Assembly: GCF_001905005.1 (NCBI RefSeq)
Contig: NZ_LWKZ01000012.1
Coordinates: forward strand, 673,061 to 737,060
From: Streptomyces sp. CB02923
GTDB lineage: Bacteria > Actinomycetota > Actinomycetes > Streptomycetales > Streptomycetaceae
Reading direction: 5' to 3'
Length of the DNA: 64,000 nt
The translations under genes were made by a program, and so were the position numbers. The notes under the pieces were generated by a model. It saw only the letters and a list, made by a program, of their open reading frames with translations, ran no database searches and was not told the origin of the DNA. This document shows positions 18,652 to 26,294 of this stretch, piece after piece. Positions within the stretch are counted from its first letter, which is position 1. Every line of letters starts with the position of its first letter.

Positions 18652-20142
18652 CTACCCCGCTGCCGTGTCTCGTCGGTCGCGTGTGGTTCCCGCTACGGCG
18701 AGCGTTCCGGCGAGCAGGGTGAGCAGCGCGGCCACGCGCAGGGCGGCTCCTGCGCCGCTGGTGAACGCCTCGGTGATCGTGCTGTGTTCGGCCGGGGCCA
18801 GGGCCAGTGCTTCCGCCACGGTGTGGGGAACGGGGGCGTGGTGGCTCAGAGCGGCCGGCAGGTCATGGGTGAAGCCGGCGGTGAGGATGGTGCCGACGAC
18901 GGCGACTCCCAGCGCGCTGCCCAGTTCCCGGGTCGCGGACTGCAGTCCGCCGGCGATTCCGGCCTGTTCGACGGGCAGGCTCGCGGCGATCTCCGCGGTC
19001 AGGCACGGCCCGGCGAGCATGACGCCGAGGCCGATGACGAACAGTGCCGCCGCGTAGACGGGGTAGGGCGCGGCCGTGGCGAAGGACAGCCCGAACAGGC
19101 CCGCGCCGGTGAGGAGGAAGGCTGCCGCGAGGGTTACGGGCAGACCGGCGCGGCGGATGAGCCCGGGGACGTAGCGGGTGCCCACCAGGAGCGGCAGGGT
19201 CAGCGGGATGATGCCGAGGCCCGCCTGCAGGACGGAGAACCCGCGGCCGTACTGGAGCAGTGAGGCGTTGACGTAGAAGAGGCCGAAGCTTCCGAAGAAC
19301 AGGACGGTCATGCCGACGCAGGCGCTGCTGAGCAGCGGGTTGCGGAACAGCCGGGGGTCGAGCATGGGGTGGGGCACGCGGAGTTCGACCAGGACCCAGG
19401 CGAGGCCGAGCACGAGGGCGCAGGCGAAGGCAGCCAGGACGACCGTGCTGGTCCAGCCCTGTTCGGGCCCTTGGATGATGCCGGTCAGCAGGGCGATGAC
19501 GGCGGCGACGAACAGCACCGTACCCGGCAGGTCGAGACTGCGGGCGTGGCGTGCGCTGAGCGGCGCGCAGAGCGCCACCCACGCGAGGCAGCAGACGGCG
19601 ACCAGCGCGACCGCCGCGAACAGGACGGGGTAGGGGCCCAGGCTCAGCAGGGCGCCGCCGCCGACGTTGCCGACGACGCCGCCGATGCCGGACGCCGCGG
19701 CCCACACCGCCAGCGCGTGCGGGCGGCGCTGTGGCGTTGTGGCGTGGATGAGGATGCCGACGCAGTTGGGGAGCACGCACGCCGCCCCCAGGCCGGTGAC
19801 GGCGCGCCCGATGAGCATGACGGGCACGTTCGGTGCCACGGCCGAGAGGGCGGCGCCGGCCGCGAAGATGCCCAGCCCTGCCAGGAGGGTGCCCTTACGG
19901 CCGAACTTGTCACCGGCGGCCCCGGCGGGGATGACCAGGCAGGCGAAGACGACGACGTAGGCGTCGACGATCCACAGCAGGCCGGACGATGTCGGATGCA
20001 GCGGGCTCGCTGCCAGCTTCGGTACGGCGAGGTTGATCGCGGCGACGAATCCGACGACCAGGGCGGTGCACACGCTCATGCCGGCGAGCACCAGGCCAGG
20101 CCGTTGCGCCTGGCTCACGGGGCGTTCCAGCGTGGAGACCAT
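18652..20142 (-). CDS. MFS drug exporter, DHA2 (14-TM) family
   Basis: This 496-residue integral membrane protein has about 14 hydrophobic segments and major facilitator motifs: GDKFGRKG after the second helix (motif A) and an ALGVAVVGTIL-type late helix. Members of this family export drugs or metabolites using the proton gradient. It is the promoter-proximal gene of a two-gene unit with the SDR protein. It diverges from a tetR gene across a 191-bp region holding two operators, the classic layout of a repressor-controlled efflux pump. The substrate cannot be read from sequence. Confidence 0.9.
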   Translation of the reverse strand: MVSTLERPVSQAQRPGLVLAGMSVCTALVVGFVAAINLAVPKLAASPLHPTSSGLLWIVDAYVVVFACLVIPAGAAGDKFGRKGTLLAGLGIFAAGAALSAVAPNVPVMLIGRAVTGLGAACVLPNCVGILIHATTPQRRPHALAVWAAASGIGGVVGNVGGGALLSLGPYPVLFAAVALVAVCCLAWVALCAPLSARHARSLDLPGTVLFVAAVIALLTGIIQGPEQGWTSTVVLAAFACALVLGLAWVLVELRVPHPMLDPRLFRNPLLSSACVGMTVLFFGSFGLFYVNASLLQYGRGFSVLQAGLGIIPLTLPLLVGTRYVPGLIRRAGLPVTLAAAFLLTGAGLFGLSFATAAPYPVYAAALFVIGLGVMLAGPCLTAEIAASLPVEQAGIAGGLQSATRELGSALGVAVVGTILTAGFTHDLPAALSHHAPVPHTVAEALALAPAEHSTITEAFTSGAGAALRVAALLTLLAGTLAVAGTTRDRRDTAAG

Positions 20143-20270
20143 GGGTTGTGCTCCCTTTCGGATGCTTTCGGGAGGGGCGGGTGGCGGGGCCCGGTGCGCG
20201 GGCCGACTTCAGGCGGTTTGCCGCGCCAGGACGGAGGTGACCGGTGCTGCGCCGCGGGCTGCGGCACTTA

Positions 20271-20320
20271 CGAGTCACGATGTCTCGTAAAACGTAGCAC
20301 ATGCGAGACACGGTGACTCG
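20271..20320. promoter_or_regulatory. Two TetR-type operators in the divergent MFS/tetR promoter region
   Basis: CGAGTCACGATGTCTCG (20271-20287) and CGAGACACGGTGACTCG (20304-20320) are near-palindromes with half-sites CGAG(T/A)CA. As a pair they form an 18-bp inverted repeat with one mismatch. Their centres are 33 bp apart, about three helical turns, so two dimers could bind one face. The region is AT-richer than its surroundings and lies between the divergent exporter and tetR genes. Confidence 0.8.
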
Positions 20321-20333
20321 TTATGGTGGTGTC

Positions 20334-20909
20334 ATGGTGGAGGAACACGGCCGCAGTGGGCGGCCCCGTAGTGAGCGCGCCCGTAGGGCGGTCCTGAACG
20401 CGGCCGACGATCTGCTCGTCGAGATCGGATACGCGGCGCTGACCATGAAGGGCATCGCGGAGCGGGCCGGAGTGGGGCGGCAGACCGTCTACCGGTGGTG
20501 GTCGAGCAAGGCGGAGATCCTCTACGAGGCCAGCGCCATCGACGCGCAGCAGGAACTCGCGGTGCCCCTGACCGACGACCCGTCCGAGGATCTCGCGGCC
20601 TATCTGGACGCGTTCGTGGAGTTCCTCGTGAACTCCCACGCCGGAGCCGCTTACCGGGCGCTCATCGGAGAGGCCCAGCACGACAAGGTCGTCGCGGCCC
20701 TGCTGTCCTCAAGGGACATCCTCGGCGAGAGCGCGGCGCGAGTCGTCGGACCGGCACTCGACGCGAGCGACAGCGCGCTGTCGGTCGAACAGGCGACGGC
20801 GTTCCTCATCGGTCCGCCCTTCTTCCACATCCTGTCGGGGCGCAGCGCGGAAAGCGTGGACACCCGGCAGCTGGCCAGGGAGTTCCTGCGCGTCCTCGGC
20901 GTTCGCTGA
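20334..20909 (+). CDS. TetR-family transcriptional repressor
   Basis: This 191-residue DNA-binding protein carries the N-terminal TetR helix-turn-helix: IAERAGVGRQTVYRWWSSK at about residues 40-58, with the preceding helix GYAALTMKG. A variable ligand-binding C-terminal domain follows. The ATG at 20334 is preferred over the one at 20301, because the latter lies inside the second operator and would add an unrelated peptide. It is divergent from the MFS/SDR pair and most likely represses both that pair and itself through the two operators. The inducer is unknown. Confidence 0.9.
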   Translation: MVEEHGRSGRPRSERARRAVLNAADDLLVEIGYAALTMKGIAERAGVGRQTVYRWWSSKAEILYEASAIDAQQELAVPLTDDPSEDLAAYLDAFVEFLVNSHAGAAYRALIGEAQHDKVVAALLSSRDILGESAARVVGPALDASDSALSVEQATAFLIGPPFFHILSGRSAESVDTRQLAREFLRVLGVR

Positions 20910-21212
20910 TACCGGGCGCCCGGTCCGGCCGGTCCCCGCCGGTGCCATTCGGGTCGTCCGCGTTCCCGCGGGGGGCCAGGGTGAAGCGAGGGGGCCGCGG
21001 CGGTGGAACCGGACAGGGGACCACCTGTCGCCCCGCTCGGATGTTCGAGTCTGCTTGCCGGATGAACCGTACGGTCGGCAGCTCAGCCGGGCCGTGACCG
21101 GATGCCGACTCGAACGCTCCGCTGGCCGGTTGCGCATGATGTGGTCCCGAGATGACAGCCATAGCGTGAGCCCGCCTCTTCTCAGTACGCCGACGGGAAA
21201 GGAACGGACGCA
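20910..21212. other. Intergenic region, no gene
   Basis: No convincing reading frame is seen. A short self-complementary element ACCGGGCGCCCGGT sits at 20911-20924 just after tetR. A 9-bp inverted repeat GTTCGAGTC (21043-21051) / GACTCGAAC (21107-21115) flanks 55 bp upstream of the next gene. The rest should contain that gene's promoter. Confidence 0.5.
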
Positions 21213-21638
21213 ATGGCTGTCATCAACCTCATGGTCCTCGAAGGGGACGAGCAGGAGCCCGAGGGCTGGACCAAGATCAGCAAGGACCTGAACGCCGGCG
21301 CGGGCGGAAGCTACCTGTACTTCGCCTTCGAGACCGACAGCAAGCAGGCCGCGCCCAACGCCGCGTTCGGCCCCATCACCGACATCATCTTCCTGAGCAA
21401 GAGCGACGAGCCCCCGCACGGCTACCGCAAGCTCAACAAGGACCTGAACGCCGGCGCGGGCGGCGAGTTCATCTACGCCGCCTACACCCGCAGCCCCGAC
21501 CAGGGCTCCCCGGTCAACTCGCTGGACGTCGCGCTCACCGACAACCGCGACTACCAGCCGCCGAAGCCTTGGGAGCGCTACGACAAGGACCTCAACGCGG
21601 GCGCGGGCGGCAAGTACGTGTACCTGCTGCACATCTGA
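21213..21638 (+). CDS. MABP-like beta-repeat protein
   Basis: The 141-residue protein contains three copies of a module whose core reads KDLNAGAGG followed by an aromatic strand (YLYFAF, FIYAAY, YVYLLH), at about residues 25-41, 75-91 and 120-141. The motif resembles the MABP (MVB12-associated beta-prism) repeat, a membrane-binding fold with scattered bacterial examples. There is no signal peptide. The ATG at 21213 follows GGAAAGGA. A truncated relative is encoded at 21897-22049, and phospholipase C remnants lie beyond. Membrane or lipid binding is a guess from the fold resemblance. Confidence 0.7.
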   Translation: MAVINLMVLEGDEQEPEGWTKISKDLNAGAGGSYLYFAFETDSKQAAPNAAFGPITDIIFLSKSDEPPHGYRKLNKDLNAGAGGEFIYAAYTRSPDQGSPVNSLDVALTDNRDYQPPKPWERYDKDLNAGAGGKYVYLLHI

Positions 21639-21758
21639 TCCGGACGGCATCGCATCCGATCCGGACGGTAGCGCCGGAAGCGGGCGGCGGGGCGGGGCGG
21701 CGGTCTGCCGTTCCGCCCTTCGCCGCGTGCGCACGTATCCGCGTACGTGCCCCGCGTG

Positions 21759-21855
21759 CGTACGTGAAGGACGCACCTCCGTACGTGAAGACCCACCTCC
21801 GTACGGGAAGGACCCACCTCCGTACGTGAAGACCCACCTCCGTACGGCAAGTTCC
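21759..21855 (+). repeat. Tandem 20-21-bp repeats
   Basis: Four full units and part of a fifth start at 21759, 21780, 21800, 21821 and 21841. Each begins CGTACG(T/G)GAAG and ends CCCACCTC with small variations. The array lies between the two MABP-like genes. There are no unique spacers, so it is not a CRISPR array. Confidence 0.85.
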
Positions 21856-21896
21856 AACCCCTCGCGCCCCTCGGCCGAGTGCATGGGAGAGTGACC

Positions 21897-22049
21897 GTGA
21901 CGCCACTCGTCACCGATCTGACCGTCCTGGAGGGCGACGCGCCGACGCCCGCGGGCTGGACGCTGCTCGACGCGGACCTCAACGCCGGTACGGACCTGAA
22001 CGCCGGAGCGGGCGGCGACCACATCTTCCTGACGTACCACAACGAGTGA
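21897..22049 (+). CDS. Short MABP-like protein (50 aa)
   Basis: This small gene encodes 50 residues starting from GTG, with GGGAG 7 nt upstream (21885-21889). The product contains LTVLEGD and GWTLL followed by DLNAGTDLNAGAGG and an aromatic strand, IFLTYHNE. This is one module of the neighbouring 141-residue protein, with the DLNAG core partly duplicated. It may be a functional single-repeat protein or a remnant. Confidence 0.6.
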   Translation: MTPLVTDLTVLEGDAPTPAGWTLLDADLNAGTDLNAGAGGDHIFLTYHNE

Positions 22050-22064
22050 GAGGGAGAGTGCCGT

Positions 22065-22187
22065 ATGTCGTCGGCATACCGTTCGCACCTTCCGGCCTCC
22101 GTACTCCAGGCCCTGCGGCGCGGTCCCCGGAGCGGCGGCCTGCAAGCCGTATTCCTGATGCAGGAAAACCGTTCGTTGGACGGTTGA
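22065..22187 (+). pseudogene. N-terminal remnant of phospholipase C (phosphoesterase family)
   Basis: A 40-codon frame starting at ATG 22065 ends VFLMQENRSLDG then stop. LMQENRS(F/L)D is the hallmark start of the bacterial phospholipase C/acid phosphatase (phosphoesterase) catalytic domain, normally followed by a Tyr/Phe-Gly and several hundred more residues. The preceding stretch (LPASVLQALRRGP) also fits the region just before that motif. The Tat signal and the whole catalytic domain are absent. The C-terminal domains of such an enzyme reappear at 26636-27259 on the same strand. Confidence 0.65.
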
Positions 22188-22203
22188 AGCCTCCTGTAAC
22201 AGC

Positions 22204-22866
22204 CTAGGCCGGCTCAGCGCGAGCGATCAGGGTCCCGATGTGGCCGGGCGTTGGGGCGCCGATCACCCGTACTTCGGGGGCTTTGAATCCGGCCGTCAGG
22301 AGCATGTCCGTCCACTGTTCGGGCGTGTAGCTGTAGCGGTAGGTGAACATCGCGGGCCCCGCGAAACCGCCCTTGTACATGCCCTGTGGGCCGTACGCGC
22401 CGGGGATGGCCGGGGGATGGGAGAACGCCAGGACCCCGCCCGGATTCAGCCTCTCGGCGGCCAGTGGCAGCAGCCTTGCCGGGTCCGTGAACCAGGCGGC
22501 CCCGAAGATCGAGTAAACGGCGTCGTACGTCTCCGTGCTGCTGCTCAGGTAGTCCAGCGCTTCGGCGCAGACGAACCGTGCCCCCAGCGGCCCCCACCGT
22601 TCGGTGGTGTTGGCGACCATCACGGGCGAGAGATCCACGCCGGTCGTCTTCACGCCCCGCTGTGCGAGGTAGGCCAGCGCCCGCCCGGTACCGCATCCCA
22701 GTTCCAGGGCCGTCGCGGGGTCGCCCAGTAGCTCAGGGCCGGGGCCGTGCCCGGCGTACTGCGTCCAGCAGAGAACGGGGTCAGCGTCGAACACCTTGTC
22801 CTGGGTGCTCTCGGCGTAGGTGTCCCAGAGTTCGCGTTCACTGTCGATGTCGTGCGGTACGGGCAA
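22204..22866 (-). CDS. SAM-dependent methyltransferase, class I
   Basis: The 220-residue cytoplasmic enzyme has the Rossmann-type SAM site LELGCGTGRAL (about residues 53-63), the acidic residue after strand 2 (GVDLSP), and the later LNPGGVLAFSHP strand-4/5 region. Small-molecule methylation is likely; the substrate is unknown. It is the last gene of a minus-strand set that starts near 26 kb, lying 83 nt after the Cys-tailed protein gene. It lies within the segment that interrupts the phospholipase C gene. Confidence 0.85.
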   Translation of the reverse strand: MPVPHDIDSERELWDTYAESTQDKVFDADPVLCWTQYAGHGPGPELLGDPATALELGCGTGRALAYLAQRGVKTTGVDLSPVMVANTTERWGPLGARFVCAEALDYLSSSTETYDAVYSIFGAAWFTDPARLLPLAAERLNPGGVLAFSHPPAIPGAYGPQGMYKGGFAGPAMFTYRYSYTPEQWTDMLLTAGFKAPEVRVIGAPTPGHIGTLIARAEPA

Positions 22867-22949
22867 CGGGGTTCCTCTGTGTCGTGATGGGCAAGAGGGT
22901 GCCCCCGCCCTGGTTCAGGGCCTGGGGGCGAGGGCAGCCTAGTGCCGTG

Positions 22950-23432
22950 TCAGTGGCTGTCGGGCACCTTGTTGTCACACGGTGAGCAGTCGGACGCGTC
23001 CACCTCCCACAACTCGTCATCGACGGTGAACCCGTTCTTACGGATGATCTCCGCCGTGCGCATCACGGTGCCGTCCCGGCGGCGCTCTACCAGCGGAGCA
23101 TGGTGTTTGTACCGCCCACCGTTGTACTCGTCGCACAGTGCGAAGTAGAGCGGAGTGTCGAGGATGAGCTGATGGACGCCCACGTCCACGGTCTGGCCGA
23201 CGCCCATGTCCACGCCGGGTGACTCCATGGCTGTGATCAGGTACGCGATGCCCTGTCCGAGGATGCGTTCGGCGAGGCTGCGCACGGCCACGCTGTCACG
23301 CAACAAGAGCGCCACCTCCCGCTCCCACAGATCAGTTACACCCACGTCTTCCACGAGATAGGGCACGCGCGCCTGAACGGCGTTGAGGACCACGCGCGGG
23401 TCACGGGTCCGCGTCTGGACTGCTGTGCTCAT
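22950..23432 (-). CDS. Hypothetical protein with Cys-rich tail, resembling glycine-rich-domain-protein family
   Basis: The predicted protein has 160 residues. The segment VDVGVHQLILDTPLYFALCDE with a following HHAP recalls the conserved HxxxLxTxxYxxFC pattern of proteins annotated as glycine-rich domain-containing. The C-terminus ends with a DCSPCDN sequence, a CxxC that could bind metal or be modified. The ATG at 23432 has AGGAG about 7 nt upstream. The frame stays open to 23723, but the added part is Pro/Arg-rich and lacks a good ribosome site. A methyltransferase gene follows. Confidence 0.6.
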   Translation of the reverse strand: MSTAVQTRTRDPRVVLNAVQARVPYLVEDVGVTDLWEREVALLLRDSVAVRSLAERILGQGIAYLITAMESPGVDMGVGQTVDVGVHQLILDTPLYFALCDEYNGGRYKHHAPLVERRRDGTVMRTAEIIRKNGFTVDDELWEVDASDCSPCDNKVPDSH

Positions 23433-23769
23433 CGTGCGTTCTCCTGTCGTCGGAGTAGTGCACTGCGCTTGCGACCCGCCCGGCCGCCTCCGCTTCACGG
23501 CGTCCGGCTGGGTGGGGGTGTGCTGCCCGCCGGAGCGGGGTGGTGCCCGCTTCCTTGCCGAGTCCCGCCGCTTCGGCAGGGGGCCTGGCGCGGCACGGGG
23601 CAAGAGGGCGGGTGTCTGTGGATAGCCGATTGTCGGCTTGCCGGTGATGCGTTCACGCACCCGTTCCACCAGTTCGGCCCGCTTGATCTTCTGGTCTTCG
23701 GTCGCGCGGCGGTCCTTGGTCACGATGGCGCTGCGGGGGGCGCGCTTCTGTGCGTGGCACAGGCATGAC
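23433..23769. other. Region without a confident gene
   Basis: The minus-strand frame upstream of the Cys-tailed protein stays open to a GTG at 23723 and encodes a basic, Pro-rich sequence starting MTKDRRATEDQKIKRAELVE. It might be an N-terminal extension or a separate small gene, but nothing supports either strongly. The promoter of the 160-residue gene would also lie here. Confidence 0.4.
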
Positions 23770-23964
23770 TTAGGCGCAGTCGCCCTCCGGGCCGAGGTCT
23801 GGGAGGCGGAGGCACGCTTCGCAGTTCACGGCGCGACGCCAGGCGGTGGTCTCGTCAATGTCCTTCTCGGCGCCGCAGAGAGGGAGGTACTTCTCGTCGC
23901 CGACCACGAGGAACTTGTGGACGGTGAAAACGTCGTCTCCGACGGTGACGCCGAAGGGGATCAC
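23770..23964 (-). CDS. Small hypothetical protein with possible zinc-binding Cys
   Basis: The 64-residue product reads VIPFGVTVGDDVFTVHKFLV at its start, followed by PLCGAEKD and CEACL, with a further Cys near the end. The Cys spacing suggests a small zinc-binding fold. The GTG at 23964 overlaps the stop codon of an upstream frame by 4 nt (GTGA), suggesting translational coupling. No known family could be assigned. Confidence 0.5.
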   Translation of the reverse strand: MIPFGVTVGDDVFTVHKFLVVGDEKYLPLCGAEKDIDETTAWRRAVNCEACLRLPDLGPEGDCA

Positions 23965-24335
23965 CGTGCAGCCTCGCGCTCGTTGGGGGCGCTCGTGGAG
24001 CGGTCGTGGTCGGGGTGCCGACCGATGAGGATGCGACAGTACGCGGCCTTGGACCGGACGCTCGCCAGGAGCGCCCGCGTGGGAGCGGCATGCAGGCCGT
24101 AACTCCCTTTGTAGCGCGACGAGGTAGGGGCAGCCGGCCGGGGGCCCCATCCGGGCGCAGACGCCGCAAATCCCAGTGAACCATGTGCGAGTCCAGGGGA
24201 GTTACGGCGTCGCGCGCCGATGTGTGGGGTTGATCGTTCGCCATGCGTGACACCGCCCTCACGTCGTCCGGTGTCCAGCACGCTAGGGAGGCCGGTGTCT
24301 CTCCACCTACTGAGTTGCACGAGGTTGCACAGCAA
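23965..24335. other. Ambiguous segment between XRE regulator and small gene
   Basis: On the minus strand a frame ending at 23961 overlaps the 64-residue gene by GTGA. Its last 50 or so codons have the high G/C third positions expected for coding DNA (RALLASVRSKAAYCRILIG). Upstream of that, codon bias switches frame and no good start codon is seen. A small gene with a frameshift, or a degenerate gene, is possible. Confidence 0.3.
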
Positions 24336-25184
24336 TCAGCCGAGAGCATCCAAGGCCGCTGTGATCAGCTCCCGAGCCTTGGCGCCGTAGACAGCATGGT
24401 CCGCCAATTCAGCGAACGCGTCGGCGTACATGCCCACTTCGCTGGGCTGGGTGATCGTTAGGTAGCCCGAAATCAGTTCGACGTTGACCTGTGCCGTGTC
24501 GTAGATCCAAAAGCCTTCGGCGGGCATACGGATGCGTCCGGGCCTCATGGGTACTACGCCCATGCTGACATTGGGCAGTGACCCGACGGTAAGCAAGTGT
24601 CCGAGCTGACCGACAAGGACCTCCGGCTCGCCGGGACCGTTGCGCAGGACCGATTCCTCTACAAGAAAGGCGAACTGCCGATCTCCTTCGTGGAGGACGC
24701 GTTGGCGTTCCATCCGGACGGCAACCGCGTCGGCGACATCATCGACTTCGACTCTCCGGCGCTGGACTGCCCGCAATACCGCTTCGGTGTAGGCGCGAGT
24801 CTGGATCATGCCGGGCACGAGCCAAGAGGAATAGGACCGAAAGCGGCGGGTGCGCTGATACAGCGGTAGCCGGACCTGTTGGGCGCGCTTCAATCCCGAG
24901 CGTTCCATGCGTCGCCAACCGACCCACATGCCTTCAGCGGTCCGGAGCATGGCAACCAGGTCTTCGGTCTGCTCTTCGGCCCCACACGCCTTGCACCACG
25001 CCCGGATGTCGTCAGCGGACGGGGGCGTACGAGCGTTCATGATCCGGGACGTCTTGGAACGGCTCCACTCGCAGCGCTCGGCAAGGTCGAGTCCGGACAG
25101 GCCGGCATCCCGGCAGAGTTCCGCGAGGCGATCCGCAAGAGCCTGCCGGGCCTGCTGTGCACTGGACGAAGCAGAAAGAGCCAT
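24336..25184 (-). CDS. XRE-family regulator with DUF5753 (Scr1-type)
   Basis: This 282-residue regulator has an N-terminal helix-turn-helix (residues 15-60, LSGLDLAERCEWSRSKTSRI) and a long C-terminal DUF5753 domain with the typical LYQRTRRFRSYSSWLVPGM and QTRAYTEAVL segments. Actinobacterial members often pair with a small DUF397 protein or a DUF6879 protein encoded next door. Here the upstream neighbour, 12 nt away, is a DUF6879 gene. The pair is thought to regulate antibiotic production or development or act as a toxin-antitoxin-like switch; the exact role is unsettled. Confidence 0.85.
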   Translation of the reverse strand: MALSASSSAQQARQALADRLAELCRDAGLSGLDLAERCEWSRSKTSRIMNARTPPSADDIRAWCKACGAEEQTEDLVAMLRTAEGMWVGWRRMERSGLKRAQQVRLPLYQRTRRFRSYSSWLVPGMIQTRAYTEAVLRAVQRRRVEVDDVADAVAVRMERQRVLHEGDRQFAFLVEESVLRNGPGEPEVLVGQLGHLLTVGSLPNVSMGVVPMRPGRIRMPAEGFWIYDTAQVNVELISGYLTITQPSEVGMYADAFAELADHAVYGAKARELITAALDALG

Positions 25185-25196
25185 GGTGCGCGATCG

Positions 25197-25742
25197 TCAG
25201 GCAGGCCGGTAATCAGCGTGGGGGATGGCCCGCTCCCATGCCGCTTCGTACGCCGTCGCATACTGCTTGGCCAGCTCCGGATCACGGTGGACTTCCATGC
25301 GCGGACCAGCCCACTGGCCGTCTCCGCTGAAGTGGTGCAGGATCACGGTTTCCTCGTCCATGACCCAACCGTCCAGCGCGGGGAGCAAGAGGCCAAGCGC
25401 GTTCGAGCGAGGCAACCAGCGCACGTCTTCGCCTGCTACGACGTTCGTAAAGGTGCCGTCGTACTCGTAACGCACGTAGTCGCTCAGCGGCTCCGAGACG
25501 ATGCGTAGGCGGCGCATGTGGACCCCTCGACCGGTGGTCGCGGCCACCACGTCCAGCCATGAGCGCCACCACGACTCGCGGTCGTCCGGGTCGTACCGGT
25601 GTCCCTCCAGCCAGCGGATGAACTCCGGGTCATCCCGCATGTAGCTGTCCCGCATCTCAAGGTGCATCGCTGATCGTTGCGCCTTTGCGAGTGCTTCACG
25701 TACCGCTGTTGCCACCGTCGTCCTCGCTGTTGTCGTTGGCAT
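25197..25742 (-). CDS. DUF6879 family protein
   Basis: The protein has up to 181 residues. It carries the family signatures HLEMRDSY, SWWRSWLDVV, RLRIVSEPLSDYVRYEY and FTNVVAGEDVRWLPR, and ends in an ILHHFSGDGQW-type strand. The start is uncertain: the ATG at 25742 gives 181 residues, and a GTG at 25715 with GAGGA just upstream gives 172 with a shorter overlap with the preceding gene. It is encoded 12 nt before the XRE regulator and should be co-expressed. The biochemical function of the family is unknown. Confidence 0.8.
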   Translation of the reverse strand: MPTTTARTTVATAVREALAKAQRSAMHLEMRDSYMRDDPEFIRWLEGHRYDPDDRESWWRSWLDVVAATTGRGVHMRRLRIVSEPLSDYVRYEYDGTFTNVVAGEDVRWLPRSNALGLLLPALDGWVMDEETVILHHFSGDGQWAGPRMEVHRDPELAKQYATAYEAAWERAIPHADYRPA

Positions 25743-26004
25743 CGGCTGCCCCCGCCACGCGGCCTGCCTCCTTCGGGCGGGGGATGAACTGGAGCATGTT
25801 GGCAGGGAGCCGGATCACTGTCTCGTGGTCCGGCACATCGGTGGAGTGCCCCGGAACCGAACCGATCTCTCGGACTGCGCGGACGGTCGGCTCGTCAGCC
25901 TTCCAAGACTGGATGACCAGATCCCCAGTCGTGTCGTCCAGCCAGATGGTGGGTGATCCGTCGTCCGGCGTGTTGGGCCAGATGCCCAGGAATTGAAACG
26001 ACAA
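25696..26004 (-). CDS. Small hypothetical protein upstream of DUF6879
   Basis: The likely product has 102 residues, starting at a TTG with GGAGGAG about 6 nt upstream. The frame stays open to an ATG at 26082, but the Shine-Dalgarno sequence favours the TTG. The sequence FLGIWPNTPDDGSPTIWLDD and the strand VIRLPANMLQFIPRP give a compact fold seen as a recurrent, unnamed neighbour of XRE/DUF6879 pairs. It is the first gene of the minus-strand unit and overlaps the next gene. Confidence 0.6.
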   Translation of the reverse strand: MSFQFLGIWPNTPDDGSPTIWLDDTTGDLVIQSWKADEPTVRAVREIGSVPGHSTDVPDHETVIRLPANMLQFIPRPKEAGRVAGAADANDNSEDDGGNSGT

Positions 26005-26294
26005 TGTTCGCTCCTCCGCCAGTGGGTTGCACCAGTGTGCACGAGCGTCGCCCGGTTGGCTGATCACGTCAAGGGGGCCCATGCCGCGTTGTGGCCTGCG
26101 GATCCATGGGCGGGTAACCCCCCGTCCCCCTATGCAGATTGCCCCGGCCAGGGTCCAAGTCGGCGGGGGAGAGCCTTCGATCCGAAGGCGCCGGAACGGG
26201 ATCTCGGATCGCGATCACGGACCGTGAGGCCGACGGGCGCCCCAGAGTGATCGGTTGGTCCGTGACCTAACGCGCTGATCATCGTTCGCGGGAC

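Noticed and set aside
20301..20333. Earlier ATG start for TetR
   Set aside because: It would be overlapped by the second operator and adds a peptide unlike other TetR proteins.
21043..21115. tRNA-like element suggested by GTTCGAGTC
   Set aside because: No acceptor stem, anticodon arm or D-arm can be folded around it; it is only one arm of a widely spaced inverted repeat.
21759..21855. Possible CRISPR array
   Set aside because: The units are contiguous with no unique spacers, and no cas genes are present.
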